From contig NC_084925.1 of NCBI RefSeq assembly GCF_958298935.1, positions 8,181,001 through 8,245,000 on the forward strand: DNA of 64,000 nt, read 5' to 3'. A model generated the notes under the pieces. The model was not told the DNA's origin. It worked only from the letters and a program-made list of their open reading frames with translations, and did no database searches. The position numbers and the translations under genes were made by a program. This stretch comes from Phragmites australis (taxonomy: Eukaryota; Streptophyta; Magnoliopsida; Poales; Poaceae). Positions 55,740 to 64,000 of this stretch are shown here, in pieces; positions within the stretch are counted from its first letter, which is position 1, and each line of letters starts with the position of its first letter.

Positions 55740-56215
55740 TTGGTACCCATAGCAATGCAAGCCACTTTGTTCCTTCACTTCCTTCCCTTTCGGATCGTTC
55801 TATATTCTTTTTGGCCACTGTTATGTGTCACTTGGACGCATGTGTGCACAGTGCAAGTCTACGTCGACAAGCAGACGAAGACTTGTATATATGGCGTCTT
55901 CGGTCACTTGGACGCATATGTGCACAGACAAATTGTCTTCGGTTGTTTCCATCACAGTATGTGACGTCAAGAAGATTGTATATATGGCGTGCTGTTCTTC
56001 GTTCCTCCATATACACAAGAAGATTGCAGCCATGGAAAATAGCAGGCGATTCCATCTGTCAGAGTTTATAATGTAATGCACGGTTTATTTTGAGGTGTCT
56101 TGTTTTTTTGAGATCCGTTGGATTGTAATAGAGCGTACATTTCTATTTGTACTTATTTTCTCTTCATTCTAAAGTGATGGGCAGAGCCCTGCCATTTACC
56201 ATTAAAAAAATATCG
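55740..56215 (+). mobile_element. LINE 3'-tail-like sequence with internal repeats
   Basis: It ends AGTGATGGGCAGAGCCCTGCC..ACCATTAAAAAAA (56170-56209), matching the usual end of plant L1-type LINEs. Bases 55828-55852 and 55904-55928 are near-identical (TCACTTGGACGCATGTGTGC) with period 76, and TTGTATATATGGCGT recurs at 55886 and 55976. No RT is visible. Confidence 0.4.
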
Positions 56216-58197
56216 ATCGACCAATTGTAGTTGGATAGCAACGGATGCGGTCGAATCCTTTGTCGCGTCAGTCACAGACTCGTCATATAGCAAAGACTGG
56301 GCCTCGGTAATTTATAGAAGATAAGTTTGTGATGTAACTTAAAAAACAACAGTGTAATTTGGACTGCATACTTTGGTTAATGGATGAATCCAAGAATGAA
56401 CTCTGAACGTTGAATGCCGAATACTTTGTTTTTAGAATCCACAAGAGCCAACATGTTCAGGACGAATGGACCAACATGTTCAGCGTTTGTTTACACCAGG
56501 CTGATTGGCACGTCTACATCGCAGGCAGGTGCGCTCCATCACGCCTGAACACAGACAGAGACGGTGGCTGGGCTCACGTATAGGCATAATGATGACACAC
56601 AAACAGAGACATGATGGCTGGGCTAAAGTATGAGCTCACAGAGACACACGGACAGAGACGGTGGCTGGGCTCACAGCACGACGGCAACACACTCACAAAG
56701 ACACGATGGCCGGGCTAAAACATAATCGTGGCCGGAGCACTTAAGTTCGACGGCGTGACGGCAGGAGCGCATGGCTCCAACGGAGCATCTAGAGGAAGAC
56801 GCACACAGCTCATGGCACGATGGCCAAGCACAAACGCAGAGAGAAATACCCTGACAACTACGGCACGACCGGGACATAAACACAGAGGAAACAAAAGGCA
56901 CGGCCAGAGCACCAGCTACAACGGCGTGGTCAGGAACCAGGGGGTGGGGGGCTAACCCGAGAGCACGGCGTAGGCAAGCATCTTCTCCATTGGTGCAAGA
57001 ACAGAGTCTCCCTATGTCGAATCTCCGGCGGTGGCTCCCCAAGTCTGTGCCCCCTGAAATTCTTCAAAATGCCGCCATGCTTTTTGGCCAAAAGACATGG
57101 CAACCATTGGTGCAAGAACAGAGTTTGTAGGTATTTTCTGAGAGCAATCTGTTATGATATAATCACATGAAGTAATTAGAATTACTCGGTTGTTTCTATG
57201 AGACCAACCTGCTATGGTTCCACAATTGGTTATCAAATGAGCAGGAAATTGGCATTCATATATGCTTTTTTAATCAATTGTGGTGTGCACTGTTCTTTTT
57301 AAAATCAAACGCACGGATATACTAATTATGAGCAAGCAGTAAATCAGCTATTGACCAATGTTGTAACCAAAAGGGCAATTCATCGAGCACCTACAGTGCA
57401 AAGGTAAACCATGCAATTGTTTCAACACCATACTAATTCATCAAGTACCTTTATGATGGTCTTGTGCGAGAAGCCCTACGATAGCTGCCAAAGCTCCTGC
57501 ACCACCTTTTGGTTGGCTCAGTAGAAGACTACAACGCGGTGGCCTTGGTGGTTGCAGGCCAGAAACTTGAAGACATCCCTTCTGGTGGGCTAGGTCACGT
57601 GAAAAGGGTGCGCACGTGTGTGCTAGAGGCAACGTCGACGCCGCTCGGTGTGGTGGAGTGCCTGCAGCAGCACACAGCTGAGTTGAGCAGGCTAAGGTGC
57701 GAATGCTGAGCTCCACCTACAGGTCCATTGGATCTAGCGACAAGCACAGCCGGAGAGCACACGGGTTTCGTGGATCCATTCGCGCGCCTCGACAGTGTGG
57801 GCTAGCCATGTCAACAGCGTGGGCTAGCACTGGATGCGCTAGGAGGTTCGTCCCCACTGCTAATCCGTTAGTAGTCGCACCCGCAATATCTCGGTCATCG
57901 TCACCTTAGGCGGTCCAACCCGGCTAGGGCCACAACATGTGAGGCTGCCCACTCAGGTGCCCCGGCACTCAAGACCACCAAACCTAACATCGATGCTCTA
58001 TCCCGGACCCAAAGCTGGTACATCACCTCTCTCGCACGCACGCTCGTCTGACGCGGTGGGAGGTGCCACGAGGGGAGGCGATGGTGCCGGCGGTGTGGCC
58101 TCGGCTCCAACATTGCAAATGGCTCCAACGGCTACTGCTTCCATAGTGGAGGAGATCCCGCCACCTCGTCGCTTGGATCTTGGGCTATCTGTCCGTG
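56216..58197. other. Unassigned sequence with short dispersed repeats
   Basis: CGGACAGAGACGGTGGCTGGG-type blocks recur near 56555 and 56650, with a related ACAGAGACATGATGGCTGGG near 56600. CATTGGTGCAAGAACAGAGT occurs at about 56989 and 57105. 57470-58190 is GC-rich with frames on both strands but no domain. I see no convincing gene. Confidence 0.4.
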
Positions 58198-61100
58198 TGT
58201 CACTTCCCAAAACCCGTAAGCATGTCATTAAGCATGATCGTGCATCATGGACATCATGTTAATAATGAGCTTTGTTTAGTGCTTGTTTTTTTTCCTATGG
58301 TGGTTTTAACTTTTGCTAGTGTTTTGAAAATAACCGATATTAGAATTTTTGTTAGTTTAAGTCTCGCTTAGAAGTAAATCGCTGCATAAGTTCTTATAAA
58401 ACTTTAGCAGTAGTTTTTAGCTCCTCTCTCTTAAAAGTGGACTCCATCTTGGGCTAGCCCACCCCTTCCTTTTTCCCCACTAGCAGCCCCACCTCCCTCT
58501 CTCTCCCTCACTCACTCTCCTCTCCCTCTCCCTCTCCCTCCCCCACACCCAAGATAGCAGCAGGGGCTGCTGCTCTCTTCTCTCCTCTCAATCACTATCT
58601 CTATTCCTTCTCCAAAATCCCACCCAAGATCAAGGATTCAAGGTATGCATGCTATGCTAACACATTTCCCACATCCTTGGCTTCCAATCCATCCATGTTT
58701 TAGCTGCATGCATGGAGATTTGAAGGATTGGCCACCATTTTCGCCACACCTCTCTTTTTTGAATTTTTGCCATAACTCGTTCATTTCTTCTCCAAGCTTT
58801 TCCTTTGAATCTTCCCCAACCGAAGGCCACCATCTTGGGCAGAGGATCTTGGGTAAGTTCCTAGGGTTTCCTTAGTGGAAATGCACATTTTTGGTTCGGT
58901 CTTAGTTGGATTTGTGAGCTGCAACTCAAGATTTAGCGAAGCAACGCACGTTCTTGAGGCTATGGAGCTAATGGAGATGTTTGAATGAGTAGTAATAGTG
59001 ATTCATATTTGTGGGGTGGATAAAATAGGTCTAGAACCCTTGGTTTAGTAACTATGTATGTTTAAGTGGTTGGGAGTTCGACATGTAAGTTGAATTGGTC
59101 AAAAAAATGTCACAAAACTTGTATTCTGCAAGAACCCAGAGGTTCCAAGTCACATCCGAAGGGTCCGGGTGATCCTAGCCAAAAACAACCTGAGGATCCC
59201 CATCTGAAGGATCACCCAGAGAGTCCGTAATCTAGAGGTTCCAGGTTCAACCCGAAACATCAGGATTCTACTATTCATGAGGCTTTTTTTGCTGATAGAT
59301 TGTATATTTTATAGGTAATTCATACAAACTCCAAAAGTCATGAAACTAAATCACAATTAATTATTTAAATGTGTTTTAGCTTAACTAAATCACAATTAAT
59401 TAATACCATGTCCTAAAATTATGGAACCACTTGAAAAATTCATATTATGATTAGTGCTGTCTAGAAAAAATATACTTTGGTGTGTAAGTGTTGTTTAAAT
59501 TGTTAAAGCTCATTTAGTCTCGATAGCTAGCTTAATTGATCTGTTTTAAATAGACCTTAATAAAACATTTTTACCATGAGCTTATGTATTTAAATTCAAG
59601 TGTTTATTACTGCATTATGTTCATTATCTAGTACCATATCCCTATTAAAATTTTGTAGCATTTTCATTGCATATCTTTTATGCTCATCATTGCATGCGAT
59701 CTTCGTGATTGAACGAAGGACCGGAGGGTGACGCGGGTGTGATCGAGGGCGATCCGGAAGTTGTTTCCCTTACTTGTAAAGCTGATCAATAAGGCAAGCA
59801 TCTAAGCATTTTCATCCTATTACTTTGGATAATATATTGTGTTAATTGATAAGTTATGTTTTATTTATGTTTGCATGTCAATAAGTCTTATATCGGATTT
59901 TGGGTTAGATCCTATTTGTTGCATTACCCTTCATTGACATTGTTTATCACTTGATCCTTTTGTAACATGGGTTTTTCATGTCCCATAATAGTCTAACTTA
60001 AAAAGAATATGTTATGCTTAGCATGGTATAGATCCTCCGTAGAAACCGAGCGGTGGTTCAGCCATCATTTGCAAGTTTAGGGCTTACTTTATATCACAAA
60101 GATAATAATGATGGAGGTGGTACAATAGTGAGGATGAGCCGAGATTCGGGTAGGCAATAGGGATGACTCAAGAAGGGAGTCTTGGATGCTATAGGCTCGC
60201 TTGAATCGATTAAGAATCGTTCGTTGTTGCAGTTGGCTTTAGCAATTGTTCGTACTTACCATGTATCTATATATGGGACGGATGAGCCGAATACCTTATG
60301 TAGTTGTGATCATTTGGCATGCTAGTCTTGGGTATTGTCGGCATAATAGGCTTGGAAGGAGTATCTAGTTTGCTCTAGGAGTAGTTCTAGATGAACCCCG
60401 CATACTGAGGCACATGTTCAAATGGTTAGGGCTTATTTAGAAAAGGTTTACATGAGTACCCCTTATTTGGACCTATGTGGTCACGCAAGCCGTATGGTCC
60501 TCAAGTTGTGTGGGTAATAGAGTACCCCCTGTAGGATGTAAAACAATTTGAATTGTCGCAGTCTCGGTTATAAGCACGCTTATGTCCATTTGCATCAATC
60601 GTAGAGGTCTGGTTGTGGTTGTGATGATATGTTGAAAAATGTATGGTGATGTTGTTGAAGTTTTGATACTGTTCAAGTTATAATTATGATATAGTAATAA
60701 TCTTAGGATAGAAGGTTGTTTATACTTAGGTGTAGATTCTTACACGTGGGTCAAAATTGCTTTTGCATATGAAATTCACTTAACCATGTGGCTGAGTCCT
60801 TGCTAATTATACAAATTGCATTCTCCTTGGAGTCAGGCAATTTATAACTGCCCATTATAGATTAAGTCTTGCGAGTACCTTCGTACTCACGTGTTTTGTT
60901 TGCCTTTCAGGTGATAAAGATTTAGTTTTTGGCTACATGCCTGCCAATGTTGGCGACGGGCAGGAGTAGTGTCATTCTACTCGTGTGTTGTTATTTTGAG
61001 GTGGTGCCTCAAGGCAAATGGTGTTACACATCTTTTGTCGTTATGTAACTCTTTCCGCTACGTAGCTACTCTAAAAATATTCGGTTTATACTTTTATTAT

Positions 61101-61290
61101 AAAGTTAATCTACTTAAAGACTTGTAACTTAATTTAATTACTCGCTCTTTATTGATGATGTGCTTGTTGTAAAGGCGTGTGTTCTGATCCTGAAAGTAAA
61201 TACATACTAGAACTACCAAAATGGTATTCTGGTTAATCATTGTGGACATGATTATAAAAAATGATCATCCTAACGGTCAACTCAAATACT
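58198..61290 (+). mobile_element. Large LTR-like repeat (about 3 kb), partner of 2270-3608
   Basis: It begins TGTCACTTCCCAAAACCCG and carries the pyrimidine-rich leader block and the donor-like CTTGGGTAAGT (near 58848). It also holds GGTTCC quasi-palindromes at 59140-59260 and GCGAGTACCTTCGTACTCAC (near 60875), an inverted repeat found in many grass LTRs. The right end is uncertain. No coding domains, so probably a solo LTR of a large gypsy element. Confidence 0.6.
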
Positions 61291-61601
61291 ATTTTGATGG
61301 CTCCTCACACCGTGGTCGATGCCGAAGACGGAGACGGACATGCGGGAGGGAGCAGACGGGCACGTTCAAGATGGGCGCCACATGGACCTACGCTGAGTAA
61401 GACGGTCGATACTTGCGCCTGGTCAGTTGTGATGGCTGTGGCAAGGTTGCTAGGGCTGCTGGAGCTACGGCCAACCCTTGAACACCACTATCGGTGACAT
61501 GGGAACCAGGGGTCCCTGAGTCCCGAGGCTAGGACAGCAGAGTGCCACGTGGCGCCCTCCTTCGGGAATTATCTCCCCGAGGTCCGAGAAGACCAAGTTC
61601 C

Positions 61602-61906
61602 GGGAGAGGGTGCTCGGGGCCATGAACAGTGGTCCCCGAGTACCCGAGTTCCCTGAGGACCCGAGAAGTACAAGTTCCGAGAGAGGGCGCTCAGGGTCAT
61701 GAACAGTGGTCCCCGAGTACCCGAGTTCCCCGATGACCCGAGCAAACACAGTTCCGGAAGAGGGCGCTCGAGGCCGTGACAATGGTCCCCGAGTGCTGGA
61801 GTTCTCCGAGGACCAAAAAAAGGCATATCCGGGAGAGAGTGCTCGGGGCTATGAACAGTAGTCCCCGAGCACTCACAGTTCCCCAAGGACCTGAGAAGTC
61901 CTTCGC
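61602..61906 (+). repeat. Tandem array of four 75-77 bp hairpin units in LTR copy 2
   Basis: Same unit as at 4441-4820: (G)TGCTCGGGGCCATGAACAGTGG then TCCCCGAGTACCCGAG. Stems are weaker in units 2 and 3, strong in units 1 and 4. Confidence 0.88.
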
Positions 61907-62527
61907 CGGTGGTCCCCACAAGGGCCCAGCGGTGAGGTGTCAATTGGTGAGAGGCCCGATGCTGCATTTAAGAGGGAGCGTGGCCTATCACTTCCAACCA
62001 CTCCCCCCACGCCTGCTGTCAGTTCCTGCCACTGCTTGGCAGGGAGGCGTGGGGACATTTAATGCGACGGGTCACATCGCGCGTTATCCGGCACGCTTCG
62101 AGATATCATCGTAGGTCTCGAGGCATATCGCCTGCCGCTCTACTGTGTCAGGCTCGTCCTGACCAGGCGGACACGCGGGGTTGCTCGGTGGTTGCCCGGT
62201 GGGCCCTCCCTGCTGCACCCGCTGAAAAGTGGGATGATGACGACAGGACCGGACGGGGGCGCGTTTTCAACCCCTCCCCCGTAACATCAAGTTGCAACCC
62301 ACGATGGTTGCTTTTTATTTATGACATCTTAGAACTCGCGCCCTCCTTTCTGGGCACACTCGGTCGCCCCGACGGGGTATAAGAAGGGGCGGGCTCCCCG
62401 AAGGAGCGGGAGGGGGACGAGGGCAGAACGAGTTCTTCAGGACCAAGACAAGTTCAAGAAGCACAACAGATCCGAGGCTCGCGTAGACCGAAGCTCTAGA
62501 TTTAGACAAAAACCCTTGTAACACAAG

Positions 62528-62593
62528 AGATCCCTAGAGAGGCATTTTCAGAGCATTTATAGATCCCTAGAGAGGCATTTTCAGAGCATTTAT
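62528..62593. repeat. 33-bp exact tandem duplication
   Basis: AGATCCCTAGAGAGGCATTT to AGCATTTAT occurs twice without a difference, inside LTR copy 2; copy 1 has only one related block. Confidence 0.95.
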
Positions 62594-62809
62594 AGCATAC
62601 ATACAGGAGTAGGGTATTACGCTCCGTGCGGCCCGAACCTGTCTAAAATCCCCTGAGCATTTATTTCCTCTAGCATCCGATCATTCATCCCGCCTGCATC
62701 TCATTTACTCCCATTTATTTCACGTACGAGGTAGATTCAGAATCATCCCCCAGCCGAATCTCAAAGGGGGTCCCTCCAGATCCCCGCTTGTGGAGTTCAT
62801 CCTCCGATA

Positions 62810-63245
62810 ACCACCTTGCCGACGGCGTTCAGGCGCGGGCTGTCACCTGCAGCAGCGGTCGGAGGGGGCGGCGATGAGGGAGGCAGGGGAGGGGCGATGC
62901 TACTTGCACCGATGAGAGGCATATCTTGGGAGGCAGATTCTGGGACGGATGTGGTGGCATTGGGGTCAGGTTCGGGGTTGGTGTTGGTGAGGTCTTCTTC
63001 GGCTTGTCCGGCTCGTCGAGGCTGGACTTGAGGAGGAGAGGTAGGCTCAGGGACAGTTCGGCTCCAGCGGCTTCGACCCGCAGCAAAGGAACCGACGGGG
63101 ACGGTGAGGAACGGGCGCAACACAAATCGACAGGAGGAGGTTTGGGGGATGACGGCCGGGAAGGAGCAGCGGCTTGCGGAGAGGAGGCAACAATAGCAGT
63201 GAGGCAGATGGACCAATCGGGAGGAGAGGCTCGGGAAGGTTCATG
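62810..63245. other. GC-rich block next to LTR copy 2, possible internal retroelement sequence
   Basis: Open on both strands. The minus frame (63216-62797) is proline/serine-rich (SSIAPPLPPSSPPPPTAAAG) and the plus frame glycine-rich. This composition fits the disordered part of an LTR-element ORF, but no conserved domain is visible and I do not assign a function. Confidence 0.35.
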
Positions 63246-63710
63246 ATTCCCTCCGTGGTTACTGTTCGATCGCAATACAACGGGTGACGGGTGATGAACA
63301 GTAGCTATAGTAACCTAAGGGCCTCAAAATTCACCGATTCTTGACCCTTTAATATATGTTATAGATTCCTCTCTCCCAAAAAGCACTTCTACCATTCTGC
63401 ATCACAGACCACAAAAACTACACACTTCTCACTACCCACTGACCCTCCTTTCTCACACAAGCATTTTTATTTATTTTTATTTTTTAAAACCGAGTCCCCT
63501 TCCCAGAGTCTTCTCGAAAGCTATTTAACTAGATACAAGACCAGAAGCTCGAGCTCCTGACCGATCCCCTCCACCCATAGAGGTACACTACCAAACCACA
63601 AGCCTGTTAGCCTCACACAAGTATTTCAGCCATCATGTCTCCCAGACCACAGAATCTAATCCTAACACATATCATCGTCCTTTCTCCGACATCTCCACTA
63701 CTTCTGCTTC
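63246..63710. other. Unassigned AT-rich spacer
   Basis: No gene or element recognised. A T-rich stretch (TTTTTATTTATTTTTATTTTTT) lies at about 63466-63486. Confidence 0.4.
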
Positions 63711-64000
63711 CTAGGTACAGCGTCTTTGCGTCACCCCGGTCTTCCCATGATGAGCGCCAAGATACTTATCAAGTAGCCATACAGTTCTTCCATCCTCTTG
63801 TGTCTTCCAGTTCTTGACCAATCCTGAAACTTTTCTCCATATCTGATGCATGCCTATCCAAATCATATTCTGAAAACAACATTCATTACTTAGTTTCCAG
63901 ATGGTCCATATCACTGAAGAATTTGAAATGTTAAAAACTGCAAACTTTGTTTGGCAAAGCCACATGACAGCAATTTGCTCATAGCTTGGCCCTACTTGTC
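63711..64000 (-). pseudogene. LINE C-terminal (zf-RVT-type) fragment, cut by the window edge
   Basis: On the minus strand: SSVIWTIWKLSNECCFQNMI then WIGMHQIWRKVSGLVKNW. This is the pattern of the C-terminal region of plant L1-type LINE proteins (AIxWxIWKxRNxxCF). The upstream part lies beyond 64000, so the extent and state of the element cannot be judged. Confidence 0.5.

Larger units (their letters stand above)
61489..62809 (+). mobile_element. LTR of the hairpin-array family (copy 2)
   Basis: It starts TATCGGTGACAT (first dinucleotide mutated from TG) and GGAACCAGGGGTCC. Four hairpin units follow (61602, 61679, 61756, 61831), then a TATA-like GGGTATAAGAAGG near 62377 and the R-U5 block GGAGTAGGGTATTACGCTC near 62603. 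It lacks the insertion seen in copy 1. Bases 62528-62560 are duplicated exactly at 62561-62593. Confidence 0.78.

Overview
The window looks like nuclear DNA of a grass, probably a panicoid (inference). It holds one recognisable host gene in about 60 kb of layered transposable elements: Ty1/copia and Ty3/gypsy LTR retrotransposons, CACTA transposons, Tourist-like MITEs, tRNA-derived SINEs and LINE tails. The host gene belongs to a grass-type LRR receptor kinase family. Nothing bacterial is present (no operons, no CRISPR, no rRNA).

Host gene. A minus-strand LRR receptor-like kinase of the HAESA/RLK5-like subfamily XI runs from the ATG at 29114 to the stop at 20850. It has one 95-bp intron exactly at the APE codon. 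A complete Ty1/copia element (23489-28584) sits inside its LRR coding region in the opposite orientation. The two 323-bp LTRs read as identical, the target duplication GTATC flanks them, and the 1461-codon gag-pol frame is uninterrupted. The receptor coding length without the element and one TSD copy is 3069 nt, divisible by three. The allele is therefore best read as a very recent insertion into an otherwise intact gene. The region upstream of the receptor (about 29.18-32.6 kb) has a diverged second copy at 17.8-19.2 kb, next to a 42-bp receptor coding fragment, so a tandem paralogue has been almost entirely lost.

Left arm (1-17.4 kb). A long LTR-like repeat with GGTTCC quasi-palindromes lies at 2.3-3.6 kb. 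An LTR built around five 75-77 bp hairpin units lies at 4.36-6.64 kb and is itself interrupted by the 3' end of a gypsy element. An Athila-type ORF1 remnant lies at 7.4-8.1 kb, and a decayed minus-strand SIRE-type copia element at about 9-17.4 kb.

Middle (29.1-34.5 kb). The receptor promoter is followed by two MITEs sharing one TTA, copia-LTR-like sequence between direct repeats, a 20-bp poly-A insertion with a 16-bp target duplication, and two SINEs.

Right arm (34.5-53.0 kb). One Reina-like chromovirus with 331-bp LTRs and TSD CATGA is stretched to 18.5 kb by insertions: a CACTA and a solo copia LTR in its 5' LTR, and another LTR element (carrying its own CACTA), a split LTR, a truncated SIRE-type copia and an LTR remnant in its interior. 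Four duplications (CATGA, AGT, ACTAC, CAA) fix much of the nesting order.

Far right (53-64 kb). Mostly unassigned sequence with short repeats and LINE traces, then a 3-kb LTR-like repeat (the partner of 2.3-3.6 kb), a second copy of the hairpin-array LTR (61.49-62.81 kb) and a LINE C-terminal fragment at the window edge.

A recurring pattern is that three unrelated LTR families here each carry spaced arrays of short inverted repeats: GTGCTCGGGG/CCCCGAGCAC, CACCGGA/TCCGGTG and GGAACC/GGTTCC. All family assignments come from reading motifs; no database search was possible.
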